A DNA stretch of 64,000 bases, from the NCBI GenBank assembly GCA_030651695.1, contig JAUSCD010000035.1, positions 186,001 to 250,000 of the forward strand, in the 5' to 3' direction. Positions within the stretch are counted from its first letter, which is position 1. Every line of letters starts with the position of its first letter. This document shows positions 54,798 through 64,000 of the stretch, piece after piece. The notes under the pieces were generated by a model. It was not told where the DNA came from and made no database searches. It was given only the letters and a program-made list of their open reading frames with translations. The translations under genes and the position numbers were made by a program. The DNA is from Pseudohongiella sp. (GTDB lineage: Bacteria > Pseudomonadota > Gammaproteobacteria > Pseudomonadales > Pseudohongiellaceae).

Positions 54798-56135
54798 TCA
54801 ATCTACTGCAGAATCAATCACTTTGTTGTAAAGCGGTGCAACTTTTGGCATACCGGTAAAAAGTTTATGAAAGTGTTTTTGCACCCGCGCCATATTAATC
54901 ACTGAAATGCCGCTTGCAAACCCAAACCACACATAAAGACCGTTTAAGTCACGAAACATGGCAGGAATATAATGGGGGCCCGCTATCGTGCCTTCAAGGT
55001 AGTGCTGATATAAAACTGGTATGTCATCCAAAGTGACTTTGCCAACAAACAACATAGGCAGTATTTCAGGCACGCCTGAATGGATCGCGCTGCGCATAAA
55101 ATTGACGTTTTCCACAAATCCGCGCAGATACGACAAATCCTTGGTAAAGACAGAGCCGCCTCTCAGGGTGCCTCCCCGGAAAACGCGCTGGGTAATTTTA
55201 TAGGCTTCTTCCTGTCGCAATCCACGGTTATGAAAGAAACGATAAACTTCTGTGAAATCAGCACCCTGCTCAGCCATATCAACAGCCACCACCCGATCGC
55301 TGACCTTTAGTGCGCGTTGTGGATACGAGCTGAATGTCAACGTTTCCATCAACACGGCGAGCCCCTCCTGACAGGCGGTGACCCGCGGCGAACCGACACT
55401 CAGCCAGCTCGCCCATGGCTGCTTGCGACCATTTAACGTGGTGCCTACATGCACCCAACCTTCGTGGACTTCCAGTACCTGCAGATCAATATCGGTAAAT
55501 TCCACATCCTGATTGATCTTGATATAGTCACCACCAGCAGCGGCGTCCGAGACGATACCGTCACTCAGAATGACTCTTATATCACCAGGCTGGAAATAAT
55601 TGCCGAGTTTGTTTTGAAGAATCTCAACTGCTGTCGCTGCGGAAATATGCCGTTCGTAAGGCCGGCTTAAATGCTCGGCAGCGGGCAGGGAAAAAATCTC
55701 ACACAGGCTTTCACCCAACTGGCGCAGAGATTTGCGGTCGCCTCGCAGATGATCCCGGGCCGAGCCATAAAGCGCGCGGCTACACCGACCGAAATCGACA
55801 GTACCACGTGCCTTTAACAGCTCAATTACCAACAGATACTGATCAATGGTATCGCTCATGATGCCGCCCAGACCATCGCTACGCCCCAGGCAGCGCTTCA
55901 CTTCTTGTTTCAGCTCTTTGAAGCGCTCTTTCAATACGTCTGGCTCAAACCCCAGACTGATGCGTTGGTAGTAGTCTTGATCAAGAGCGGGCAGCTCTTT
56001 GCCTTCTCTGGCAAGAAAATCGGCTTTTATATGGCCTGGCCATTTGATGGCATCCAGAATCCTGATGGGACGTTGTAGCTCAATCAGACGATCAGAAAGT
56101 TTTTTTACCTGAGACTGGTAATCGACCAGAGTCAT
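54798..56135 (-). CDS. DUF1704 / QEGLA-motif metallocarboxypeptidase-like protein
   Basis: The 445-residue protein contains EVHEGWVHVGT (HExxxH) and TACQEGLAVLMETLTF, the hallmarks of the DUF1704 family (bacterial flavohemoglobin-modulating QEGLA proteins and eukaryotic tyrosine carboxypeptidases MATCAP). The second motif provides the Glu that completes the zinc site. The bacterial substrate is unknown. Its start overlaps the stop of the aldehyde dehydrogenase gene (ATGA), so it is translationally coupled to TCA-cycle genes. The cytoplasmic location is inferred from the lack of a signal peptide. Confidence 0.85.
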   Translation of the reverse strand: MTLVDYQSQVKKLSDRLIELQRPIRILDAIKWPGHIKADFLAREGKELPALDQDYYQRISLGFEPDVLKERFKELKQEVKRCLGRSDGLGGIMSDTIDQYLLVIELLKARGTVDFGRCSRALYGSARDHLRGDRKSLRQLGESLCEIFSLPAAEHLSRPYERHISAATAVEILQNKLGNYFQPGDIRVILSDGIVSDAAAGGDYIKINQDVEFTDIDLQVLEVHEGWVHVGTTLNGRKQPWASWLSVGSPRVTACQEGLAVLMETLTFSSYPQRALKVSDRVVAVDMAEQGADFTEVYRFFHNRGLRQEEAYKITQRVFRGGTLRGGSVFTKDLSYLRGFVENVNFMRSAIHSGVPEILPMLFVGKVTLDDIPVLYQHYLEGTIAGPHYIPAMFRDLNGLYVWFGFASGISVINMARVQKHFHKLFTGMPKVAPLYNKVIDSAVD

Positions 56136-57523
56136 CGGATCACTGTAGATTTGATGTTGGTGAATTCACGCAAACCAAAATGACTGAGCTCGCGTCCGTA
56201 TCCGGAGGCTTTTATACCACCAAACGGCATACGCGGGTCGGATTTTACAAAATCATTTACTGCACAATTTCCTGACTGCAGCTGCGCTGCGACTTGTCGC
56301 GCTCTTATGCCATCACGACTGAACACACCACTTCCCAAACCAAACTCTGAGTGGTTTGCCAGACTGATCGCTTCTTCATCACTGCGCACCCGTATCAGTG
56401 CCGCAACAGGCCCGAACAATTCCTCATCAAACGCTGGCATACCCGGCCGCACTTCGCCGAGTACAGTCGGCGGATAAAACGCATCGCTCTCAGATTCACT
56501 GACACGCAACCCTCCACACACCAGCACAGCGCCCAGGCGCACACTTTCTGCCACCTGGGCTGCAAGATCCTGTGCGAGATCTGGTCTTGCCAGAGGTCCT
56601 ATATCAGTGTCTGATAACATGGGGTTGCCGGACGTCTGCAACCGGAACGCAGCGGCAAATTTTTCGGCGAATTCACCATAGATGCTGTTGTGCACCAAAA
56701 ACCGCTTGGCAGCGATACAACTTTGACCATTGTTCAGCAGCCGACTGGTGACACATTTTTCGACTGCCATGTCGATATCCGCATCTTCGAGCACCAGATA
56801 TGCATCACTGCCTCCCAGCTCCAGTACGCATTTTTTCAAGTGGCGGCCAGCGGTTGCAGCGATTTTTCGCCCGGCATCAGTGCTACCGGTAAAACTGACC
56901 GCGCTCACCAGGGGATGTTCGATCAATGCCCTGGCATCGCCACCAGACACCAGCAAGCTTTTGAACAAAAATTCAGGTGCCCCTGCTTCCAGACAAACAG
57001 ACTCTATAGCAAGTGAGCAGCCCGGTACATTGGATGCGTGTTTTAACACAACTGCATTGCCAGCCATAAAGGCAGGCACCAGGCACCGGAACACCTGCCA
57101 GAACGGAAAATTCCACGGCATGACAGCCAGTACAATTCCCAGCGGTTGATAACTGATGATACGTTCGGCATTGTCATCGGAGGCAATCAATTCATCTGCT
57201 ATATATGCAGGGCCGTGCCGGGCGTAGTAATCACAGGCATCAGCGCATTTTTGTACTTCGGCTTTGGCGCTGACCAGGGTTTTTCCCATTTCCTGAGTTG
57301 CCAGGGTGGCCAACTCCTGCTCGCGCTTGCGTAACACCTGTGCAAGTTTTTCGAGCAATCTGACGCGGACAGAGACATCAGTGTTTTTCCATTGTTGCTG
57401 TGCAGCGCTGACTTTTTGCAGCACAGTATCCAGCTGCAAAAGATCAAACTTTGTATAAGTCCTGAGCGCTTGCCCATCAAACGGATTGATACTGCTTAAC
57501 TCACTGTTCTGAGCAGAATTCAT
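56132..57523 (-). CDS. NAD(P)-dependent aldehyde dehydrogenase, succinate-semialdehyde type
   Basis: The 463-residue enzyme fits the short succinate-semialdehyde dehydrogenase group (E. coli Sad/YneI-like). Landmarks are the coenzyme motifs VLAVMPWNFPFWQVFRCL and SFTGSTDAGRKIA, the general base Glu in VLELGGSDAYLVLED, and the catalytic Cys in NNGQSCIAAKRFLV. It oxidises succinate semialdehyde to succinate, which would feed the TCA cycle alongside the linked fumarase and aconitase. It lies 17 bases after fumC, and its stop overlaps the DUF1704 gene. Confidence 0.88.
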   Translation of the reverse strand: MNSAQNSELSSINPFDGQALRTYTKFDLLQLDTVLQKVSAAQQQWKNTDVSVRVRLLEKLAQVLRKREQELATLATQEMGKTLVSAKAEVQKCADACDYYARHGPAYIADELIASDDNAERIISYQPLGIVLAVMPWNFPFWQVFRCLVPAFMAGNAVVLKHASNVPGCSLAIESVCLEAGAPEFLFKSLLVSGGDARALIEHPLVSAVSFTGSTDAGRKIAATAGRHLKKCVLELGGSDAYLVLEDADIDMAVEKCVTSRLLNNGQSCIAAKRFLVHNSIYGEFAEKFAAAFRLQTSGNPMLSDTDIGPLARPDLAQDLAAQVAESVRLGAVLVCGGLRVSESESDAFYPPTVLGEVRPGMPAFDEELFGPVAALIRVRSDEEAISLANHSEFGLGSGVFSRDGIRARQVAAQLQSGNCAVNDFVKSDPRMPFGGIKASGYGRELSHFGLREFTNIKSTVIR

Positions 57524-57540
57524 ATCGGATGTCCTCTGAA

Positions 57541-58935
57541 TCAGGGTTGTGGTGAAATCATATCCTGAGGTCTGACGGCAGCATCAAAATCCTCCGCCGT
57601 CATCAATTCAAGACCGATCACAGCCTCGCGCAGAGCAAGATTGTTGGTGTCTGCATAACGGGCAGCCTGCGCTGCTTTTTCATAACCGATCACCGGGCTC
57701 AACGCCGTCACCAACATCAGTGATCGGGTGACATTGGCATTCAACTGCGGTTCGTTGGCTTGCAAGCCCCGGATACAATGATGGTTGAACGCATGCATGG
57801 AATCGCGTAACAGACCTATTGATTCCAGTAGCGTGTGAATGATCACCGGCTTGAACACATTGAGCTGAAAGTGCCCCTGACTGCCAGCCATCTGGATGGC
57901 GGTCTGATTACCCAGCACCCGTGTGCACACCATGGTTATCGCCTCGGCCTGGGTCGGATTGACTTTGCCGGGCATGATAGAGCTACCGGGTTCATTGGCA
58001 GGTACCCGCAACTCAGCTAACCCACAGCGCGGACCGCTGTTCATCAAACGTATGTCGCTTGCAATTTTGAACAGGGAGGTGGCCAACACCCCAAGCCGGC
58101 CATGCAGATCCAGTAACGCTTCGTGCGCAGCCAGCGCCATAAAATGATTGTCTGCCGGCTTGAATGGCAACCCGCTGAGCTGACTGATTTTTTCGCATAC
58201 CAGTGCCGCCCAGCGCGGATGTGTGTTCATTCCTGTACCCACAGCACTACCACCAATCGCCAGTTTATAAATGCCCGGCATAACCGCTTCAAGCTGCTGG
58301 CAAGCGTAGTCCAACTGGCTTTTGAACGCCGAGAACTCCTGCCCCAGTGTTATGGGCGTGGCGTCCATCAGGTGTGTGCGACCGCTTTTTAACAGCCCGG
58401 AAAATGCGTCAACTTTCTCTTGCAAGGCGACGCGTAAATCATTCAACTCTGTCAGCAGCAACGGCATCTGCTGGGCGCTGACAACATGCATCACCGTAGG
58501 GAATACATCATTGGAGGACTGCGACATGTTGACGTGATCATTCGGATGCAGAGGCTGGTACGCACCACGTACAAAACCGGCGAGTTCATTGCCACGATTG
58601 GCAATCACTTCGTTCAGGTTCATATTGGTTTGTGTGCCGCTGCCAGTCTGCCAGACGCTGAGCGGAAACTGATCAGCATGACGGCCAAGCAGGATTTCAT
58701 CACAAGCTGCCACCACCAGGTTTTTTTTGTCGGTACCCAGTTTTTCAAGCTCATGATTGGCCAGTGCGGCAGCTTTTTTTACCAGGGCAAAGGCTTTGAT
58801 AAATGCAGACGAAAACCGATCCTGGCCGATCGCAAAGAAATGCAGCGAACGCTGTGTCTGCGCGCCCCACAACACATCTGCAGGGACTTCCACTGCACCC
58901 AGACTGTCATGCTCAATACGGTGAGTAGCACTCAT
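57541..58935 (-). CDS. fumC: Class II fumarate hydratase
   Basis: This enzyme hydrates fumarate to malate without an iron-sulfur cluster. The 464-residue length is standard. The superfamily signature GSSIMPGKVNPTQAEA is present, along with SGTQTNMNLNEVIANRG and the catalytic His/Ser context RTHLMDATPITLGQEFSAF. Its ATG follows the acnA stop with no spacing, implying a single transcript. Unlike FumA/B, it is resistant to superoxide. Confidence 0.96.
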   Translation of the reverse strand: MSATHRIEHDSLGAVEVPADVLWGAQTQRSLHFFAIGQDRFSSAFIKAFALVKKAAALANHELEKLGTDKKNLVVAACDEILLGRHADQFPLSVWQTGSGTQTNMNLNEVIANRGNELAGFVRGAYQPLHPNDHVNMSQSSNDVFPTVMHVVSAQQMPLLLTELNDLRVALQEKVDAFSGLLKSGRTHLMDATPITLGQEFSAFKSQLDYACQQLEAVMPGIYKLAIGGSAVGTGMNTHPRWAALVCEKISQLSGLPFKPADNHFMALAAHEALLDLHGRLGVLATSLFKIASDIRLMNSGPRCGLAELRVPANEPGSSIMPGKVNPTQAEAITMVCTRVLGNQTAIQMAGSQGHFQLNVFKPVIIHTLLESIGLLRDSMHAFNHHCIRGLQANEPQLNANVTRSLMLVTALSPVIGYEKAAQAARYADTNNLALREAVIGLELMTAEDFDAAVRPQDMISPQP

Positions 58936-61611
58936 TTATCGGGCCATTAACTTGTTAACAACATAAGGCATGATGCCACCATCCAGGTAGTAAGCCACTT
59001 CATCGGCAGTATCCAGGCGGCACAACAAATCTACCGACTGGACCTGACCGTCAGCGGACACAATTTTCATACGCACACTCATGCCTGCACGGATTTCCGA
59101 CAGTCCTGTCAGAGTGATGATTTCAGAACCGTTCAAGCCCAGAGTTTTGCGTGTCACCCCTGCCGGAAACTGCAAGGGCAACACCCCCATACCAGCAAGA
59201 TTGGAACGATGTATACGTTCAAAACTTTCTGTGATAACCGCACGCACGCCCAGCAGTCTGGTGCCTTTTGCAGCCCAGTCGCGGCTGGAACCGGTACCAT
59301 ATTCTTTTCCGGCAATTACAACCTGTGGAATGCCGGAAGCCTGATAAATCATGGCAGCATCGTAAATGCTCATCAGCTCATTTTTATCACCTGACTGCAA
59401 TAGGGTCATACCTCCTTCCACCCCATCCAGCATCTCATTACGTATTCTCACATTGGCAAAGGTGCCACGCATCATGACTTCGTGGTTACCACGACGCGAA
59501 CCATAGGAGTTGAAGTCTTCGTGCGCGACGCCCTTGCCAGTCAGATAACGGCCGGCAGGAGTGCTGCTGCCAATTGCGCCTGCCGGAGAAATATGATCCG
59601 TGGTCACTGAGTCACCCAGAAGCGCCAGTATACGGGCGCCATCAATGTCACCTGACAGTGGCGCCATTTCAGGCGCGAAATACGGAGGATTCTGTATGTA
59701 TGTTGAGTCGTTGTTCCAGGCGTACGTTGCGCCTTCTGCTACCGGCATCGCATTCCATTCATCATTGCCGTCAAACACATTAGCATAGTCAGCCGCAAAC
59801 ATGTCTCGGCTGACCACCGACATAGCCTGACGGATTTCCTGACTGGAAGGCCAAAGCTCTTTCAGAAAAACCGGCTGCCCGAAGCTGTCAGTTCCTAACG
59901 GCTCAATGTTCAGATTGATATCTGTAGTACCGGCCAAGGCAAATGCAACCACCAAAGGTGGAGATGCCAGCCAGTTGGCACGCACACGCGGATGAATACG
60001 GCCTTCAAAATTCCGGTTGCCTGATAATACTGAACTTACGGTCAATTTCCCGCTGACAATAGCTTCATCTATTTCTTCTGCCAGCGGCCCGGAGTTGCCT
60101 ATGCAGGTAGTACAACCGTAGCCCACCAGATTAAACCCGAGGGTATCGAGCGCCGACTGTAAACCGGCTTTTTCGAGATAATGCGTCACTACCTTTGATC
60201 CGGGTGCCAGCGACGTTTTAACCCAGGGCTTTACCGACAAACCGCGCGCAACTGCTTTCTGTGCCAGCAGCCCGGCCGCCATCATCACCGCCGGATTGGA
60301 AGTATTTGTGCACGAAGTGATCGCAGCTATCACCACGTCGCCGTCACTCAGGCTCCATTCACGACCCTGCACCGGCGCCAGCGCTTTTTTGCCATCAATA
60401 AACAACGCGCGGGTCGCTTCGCCCAATCCGGGCAATGGCACACGATCCTGCGGCCGCGTGGGTCCTGCCAGACTCGGCTCAACACTACCAAGATCAAATT
60501 GCACTGTACTGGAGAAGACCGCCTGACTTGTTTTGTCGCGCCACAGTCCCTGCATTTTGCTGTATTGCTCAGTAAGCCGGATGGTCGCCTGATCACGACC
60601 AGTCAATTCCAGATAGCGCAGCGTTTCTTCGTCGACGGCAAAAAAGCAGCAGGTTGCACCATATTCCGGCGACATATTGGCGATCGTTGCACGATCCGCC
60701 AGACTGAGTTCATCCACACCGTCACCAAAAAACTCCACAAACTTCCCAACAACACCATGCTGACGTAAAAGCTGGGCAACGGTCAGCACCAGATCCGTCG
60801 CTGTGACCCCTTCAGGCAAACGCCCCTTCAGCTCCACCCCGACGACTTCAGGTATACGCATGGACAATGGCTGGCCGAGCATGGCGGCCTCGGCTTCAAT
60901 GCCGCCCACTCCCCAACCCAGTACCGCCAGGCCATTGACCATTGTCGTGTGACTGTCCGTACCAACAAGGGTATCGGGATATGCCCTCATGACACCATCT
61001 GCCGGGCTTGACCATACACAACGTGACAGGAACTCCAGATTGACCTGATGGCAGATACCAGTGCCCGGTGGCACGACCCGAAAATTATCAAAAGCTTTCT
61101 GGCCCCAGCGCAGAAACTCATAACGCTCACGGTTGCGATCCATTTCTATACGGACATTTTCCAGGTACGCAGCCGGATTGGCAAACCTGTCAACCATGAC
61201 GGAGTGGTCAATAACCAGATCGACCGGATTCAGGGGATTGATGCGTGCCGGGTCACCCTGTTTTCCACCTGAACCACGTAACGCCACTGCATCCCGCATA
61301 GCAGCCAGATCTACTACCGCGGGCACACCGGTAAAGTCCTGCATCAAGACCCGGGCTGGCATAAAGGAGATCTCATGATCAGACTGACGCGTTTTCGGCC
61401 AGTCCAGCAAAGTGCAGATGTCGTGCTCGCTGGCGTACCCCTGCTCGCGGTGCCTGAGCAGATTTTCCAGCAAAATCTTCAGGGTTACCGGCAACTGGTC
61501 AACACCGCTGAAACCAGCCTCGGTCAGAGCATACAGGCTGAACACCTCGTAATCCGTGCCCTCACATGTCAGCTTGCGCCGGGTATCCGGGAGTGAATGC
61601 AGTTCGCTCAT
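58936..61611 (-). CDS. acnA: Aconitate hydratase A
   Basis: AcnA isomerises citrate and isocitrate in the TCA cycle. The 891-residue protein has iron-sulfur ligands Cys434 (SCTNTSNP), Cys500 and Cys503 (GYGCTTCIGNSG). The C-terminal swivel domain has GDSVTTDHISPAGAIG and KEYGTGSSRDWAAKG. The ATG at 61611 has AAGGAG eight bases upstream. It is the first gene of a five-gene operon (acnA-fumC-aldehyde dehydrogenase-DUF1704-htpX). The N-terminal region LTCEGTDYEVFSLYAL matches AcnA rather than AcnB. Confidence 0.97.
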   Translation of the reverse strand: MSELHSLPDTRRKLTCEGTDYEVFSLYALTEAGFSGVDQLPVTLKILLENLLRHREQGYASEHDICTLLDWPKTRQSDHEISFMPARVLMQDFTGVPAVVDLAAMRDAVALRGSGGKQGDPARINPLNPVDLVIDHSVMVDRFANPAAYLENVRIEMDRNRERYEFLRWGQKAFDNFRVVPPGTGICHQVNLEFLSRCVWSSPADGVMRAYPDTLVGTDSHTTMVNGLAVLGWGVGGIEAEAAMLGQPLSMRIPEVVGVELKGRLPEGVTATDLVLTVAQLLRQHGVVGKFVEFFGDGVDELSLADRATIANMSPEYGATCCFFAVDEETLRYLELTGRDQATIRLTEQYSKMQGLWRDKTSQAVFSSTVQFDLGSVEPSLAGPTRPQDRVPLPGLGEATRALFIDGKKALAPVQGREWSLSDGDVVIAAITSCTNTSNPAVMMAAGLLAQKAVARGLSVKPWVKTSLAPGSKVVTHYLEKAGLQSALDTLGFNLVGYGCTTCIGNSGPLAEEIDEAIVSGKLTVSSVLSGNRNFEGRIHPRVRANWLASPPLVVAFALAGTTDINLNIEPLGTDSFGQPVFLKELWPSSQEIRQAMSVVSRDMFAADYANVFDGNDEWNAMPVAEGATYAWNNDSTYIQNPPYFAPEMAPLSGDIDGARILALLGDSVTTDHISPAGAIGSSTPAGRYLTGKGVAHEDFNSYGSRRGNHEVMMRGTFANVRIRNEMLDGVEGGMTLLQSGDKNELMSIYDAAMIYQASGIPQVVIAGKEYGTGSSRDWAAKGTRLLGVRAVITESFERIHRSNLAGMGVLPLQFPAGVTRKTLGLNGSEIITLTGLSEIRAGMSVRMKIVSADGQVQSVDLLCRLDTADEVAYYLDGGIMPYVVNKLMAR

Positions 61612-61752
61612 AGGCAGGTCTCCTTCTGAATGAAGCCTGAGTATACCCCATCCCTCTACTGGTATCGTGCTTCAGCAGAGGTTAAGCTGTCGTATCGGAC
61701 AATAGCTCGGACGCCAGATGCCTGACAGTGATCAATGCAGTAGAGAAATAGC

Positions 61753-63567
61753 TTGAAAATTAAGGTTTTATACACAGCCCTAACCATGATGTGCACCCTG
61801 GGCATGACGCCATTGGCGGCGCAGGCGCAATTTCCTGTCCCCCGGATAAACATAAGCGGTGCACCGGAAGCACTGACCGAAAACATCCGTGCCCATATCG
61901 GTTCCCTGGACGCACGCTGCAATACCAACCTGCGTGGATTGAACCGCTTGTTGCCAACGCTCCGCCGTGATATCGACCGGGCTGCGCAGGCACTTGGATA
62001 CTATCAATCCACCCATCGCATACAGTTTACAGAAGCCATGGCGGCGCCTGCCGACAGTGAAAGTGCTGCCAGCACCGGGAACACCGTGCCGAGCGGTTGC
62101 TGGCAACTTGAAATATCGATCGTGCCGGGCGAACCCGTAAGATTCGGCGATATAAGAATAGAGATCACTGATCCGGAGTCCCGCGGATTGTTTACACCTG
62201 TGCTGGCAACACTGCCCATGCAGCGCGGCCAAACACTGGATCACAGTCAGTACGAACGGCTGAAATCGATGATCAGCAGTCATGCTATCGAAAACGGATT
62301 TTTCGCAGCACGGTTTGTGCGCTCGGAATTGAACATTGATTTGCAGAATAACCAGGCCGCTGTTGATATCGCGTTTGAACCGGGCGAGCGCTATCGTTTT
62401 GGTAGTGTCACCATCAGCCCCCTGGACGAATTGTCAGACGACTTCCTGTCGCGGTTCCTGACCTTTGAGACCGGCGATGACTATTCGTCAGCCGACCTGA
62501 TCAAACTCCGGCAGAACTTCAATGACAGTCAATATTTCAATCAGGTTGCAGTGACGCCGCTTATTACTCAAGCAGCGGATCAGGAAGTACCGGTGAGCAT
62601 CGATCTGTCCATGCGGCCACGACGCGCTTACTCAGCGGGTGCTGGTGTCAGCACCGACAACGGCCCGAGGTTGCGCCTGAATTATGAAGACAGATATATC
62701 AACAGGCGCGGACACCGCCTGAATGCAGACCTCGCAGTGTCTACACTGCAACTTGAGCCAAGTCTCAGTTATGTTGTTCCGTTGACCGACCCTGTGAACG
62801 ACAGCCTGCGTTTTTCTGCAGGTTTTCAACGCCAGGAGACGGACAGCTATATCAGCAACACCTACCGCCTGGGGGTCACGTATCGCTCTGTTGTATGGGA
62901 CAACTGGGTACAAAACATTTTTGTGAACTATCAGAGCGAAAAAGCCGAGCTGACCAATGTCAGTGAGGAACGCATGAATATCCAAAACCGCACCAACTCT
63001 ACTATTTCAGGTATCAACTGGGCACGCACGCGCGCCGATGATCCGATATATCCGACCAGCGGCTGGCGACTGTTTTTGCAGACAAGCGGCGCACATGAGA
63101 ATCTGCTGTCTGATATCACATTCGCGCAATTCTATGGCAGTGCCAAATTCATAAAAACCCTGGGGCCGGGTCGGTTGTTACTAAGAACTGAGGCAGCCAC
63201 CACGGTTGCTGATGAGGTGCTGGAACTGCCAATCTCAGTCCGCTTTTTCACCGGTGGTGATCAAAGCGTCAGGGGCTACCAATATCAGGAACTGGGGGCT
63301 ACCAATGCCGAAGGCGAAGTCGTCGGCGGTAAACATTTGCTGGTTGGCAGTGTCGAATACGATATACGTGTGCGTGGCGGCTGGTCTGTTGCTGCTTTTG
63401 TGGACTCAGGTAACTCCTTCCGCGATTTCGGCAACATGAGCCTGAAAGAGAGTGCCGGCGTCGGTATTCGGTGGCTGTCTCCGATTGGTCCCATACGCTT
63501 TGACGTGGCAAAAGGCCTGGACGACGGCAGCGTGCGATTCCACATTACCATGGGGCCGGATCTATGA
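61753..63567 (+). CDS. tamA: Translocation and assembly module protein TamA
   Basis: This outer-membrane Omp85 protein acts with TamB in transport or lipid homeostasis of the outer membrane. The 604-residue protein starts with a TTG at 61753 and a signal peptide (CTLGMTPLAAQAQ, cleavage near 26). Three POTRA domains (about 30-260) and a C-terminal beta-barrel follow. Conserved barrel features are YPTSGWRLFLQTSG, FFTGGDQSVRGYQYQELG (the Omp85 lid loop RGY) and the terminal strand SVRFHITMGPDL. Its stop overlaps the ATG of tamB. It is divergent from acnA. Confidence 0.95.
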   Translation: MKIKVLYTALTMMCTLGMTPLAAQAQFPVPRINISGAPEALTENIRAHIGSLDARCNTNLRGLNRLLPTLRRDIDRAAQALGYYQSTHRIQFTEAMAAPADSESAASTGNTVPSGCWQLEISIVPGEPVRFGDIRIEITDPESRGLFTPVLATLPMQRGQTLDHSQYERLKSMISSHAIENGFFAARFVRSELNIDLQNNQAAVDIAFEPGERYRFGSVTISPLDELSDDFLSRFLTFETGDDYSSADLIKLRQNFNDSQYFNQVAVTPLITQAADQEVPVSIDLSMRPRRAYSAGAGVSTDNGPRLRLNYEDRYINRRGHRLNADLAVSTLQLEPSLSYVVPLTDPVNDSLRFSAGFQRQETDSYISNTYRLGVTYRSVVWDNWVQNIFVNYQSEKAELTNVSEERMNIQNRTNSTISGINWARTRADDPIYPTSGWRLFLQTSGAHENLLSDITFAQFYGSAKFIKTLGPGRLLLRTEAATTVADEVLELPISVRFFTGGDQSVRGYQYQELGATNAEGEVVGGKHLLVGSVEYDIRVRGGWSVAAFVDSGNSFRDFGNMSLKESAGVGIRWLSPIGPIRFDVAKGLDDGSVRFHITMGPDL

Positions 63568-64000
63568 TTGAAGCCAAGAGCCCTGATGCTAACCGGGAAA
63601 AGTTGTCGATCTCACCGCTTCGCCGCGCGCTGCGCTGGGCCTGGCGGCTATCCGCCGCCATTGTGGCACTTTTTCTTGTGGCTCTGGTGACGCTGACAAT
63701 TGCACTCAGCACACATAGCGGCAGTCAATGGGTGCTGGCTCAGGTAACTCAGCAACTGAACAACAGCGGGCAGAGTTTTTCCTACATGACAGCCGACGGC
63801 ACTTTTTTGCAAGGCCTGAACCTGAGCGGCGTACGGTGGCAAAGCGGCGACAGCCAACTTCGTATCGAACAACTGCACAGCCGGTGGAATCCGATGACAC
63901 TGCTAGACGGCGAATTCAATCTGGAGTCGCTTCGCATCGCAGGTCTGCAGCTCGACTGGACAAGCGCACCATCCCCCAGCGAACCGACCCCACCGTTTGT
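63564..64000 (+). CDS. tamB: TamB, N-terminal 145 residues (continues past the window)
   Basis: The ATG overlaps the tamA stop (ATGA). A cytoplasmic basic segment (SPLRRALRWAWRLSA) is followed by a single membrane anchor (about 30-50, IVALFLVALVTLTIALSTHS) and the TamB start pattern SGSQWVLAQVTQQLNNSGQ. TamB is a very long periplasm-spanning beta-helical protein that bridges the inner membrane to TamA and is implicated in phospholipid transport. Only a small part is visible here. Gene order and the N-terminal pattern make the call firm. Confidence 0.93.
   Translation, partial: MIEAKSPDANREKLSISPLRRALRWAWRLSAAIVALFLVALVTLTIALSTHSGSQWVLAQVTQQLNNSGQSFSYMTADGTFLQGLNLSGVRWQSGDSQLRIEQLHSRWNPMTLLDGEFNLESLRIAGLQLDWTSAPSPSEPTPPF

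Overview
This 64-kb window looks like the chromosome of a Gammaproteobacterium, probably marine and near the Pseudomonadales. Supporting signs are the secDF-yajC-tgt block, a two-subunit pyruvate carboxylase next to a divergent PycR-type regulator as in Pseudomonas, tamA-tamB, a rimI neighbourhood like that of E. coli holD-rimI, an HtpX protease and an Anbu-type proteasome-like protease. No rRNA, tRNA, phage, IS transposase or CRISPR array was seen. The taxonomic placement is inference from gene content and order.

Layout. 1-11.4 kb holds the right part of a natural-product cluster. On the minus strand it has a cyclic-peptide/siderophore-type ABC exporter, an SPFH membrane protein, a 2508-residue polyketide synthase (AMP-ligase-ACP-KS-AT-DH-KR-ACP) and the start of a 3-hydroxyacyl-CoA dehydrogenase that leaves the window. 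A phosphopantetheinyl transferase is divergent to these. 11.5-18.4 kb carries housekeeping genes (secF, secD, yajC, tgt, prfC). 18.6-22.5 kb is a TetR-controlled HlyD/ABC-2 efflux operon. 22.5-29.8 kb is a C3/C4 carbon node with NAD-malic enzyme, PycB, PycA and PycR, followed by a sulfurtransferase. 29.9-37.1 kb holds an exported methyltransferase-like protein, heme A synthase, a membrane-bound AraC regulator, a cytochrome c/copper-monooxygenase-like operon and a CopC-like protein. 37.1-42.9 kb is a complete five-gene peptide-type ABC importer. 43-49 kb has small or poorly known genes plus hisC, rimI and a HolD-like gene. 49-54 kb has a quinone oxidoreductase, an acyl-CoA ligase and Anbu. 53.9-61.6 kb is a tightly packed acnA-fumC-aldehyde dehydrogenase-DUF1704-htpX operon. 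61.7-64 kb is tamA and the start of tamB.

The most unusual structural signal is a set of intergenic fold-back elements, each a conserved or semi-conserved hairpin core flanked by long inverted arms. In several copies the arms are perfect (25/25 and 27/27) yet differ completely from copy to copy. Five loci share one core (about 16.2, 16.7, 31.1, 50.3 and 50.5 kb). Two others (11.4 and 30.8 kb) have different cores but the same design. All lie just beyond stop codons. This pattern suggests a palindrome-forming mobile or templated element that may also act as a terminator or mRNA-end structure.

The second point of interest is the PKS cluster. It loads a fatty or other carboxylic acid through its own AMP-ligase, extends it once with reduction, has no thioesterase, and is co-transcribed with an exporter and a prohibitin-like protein.
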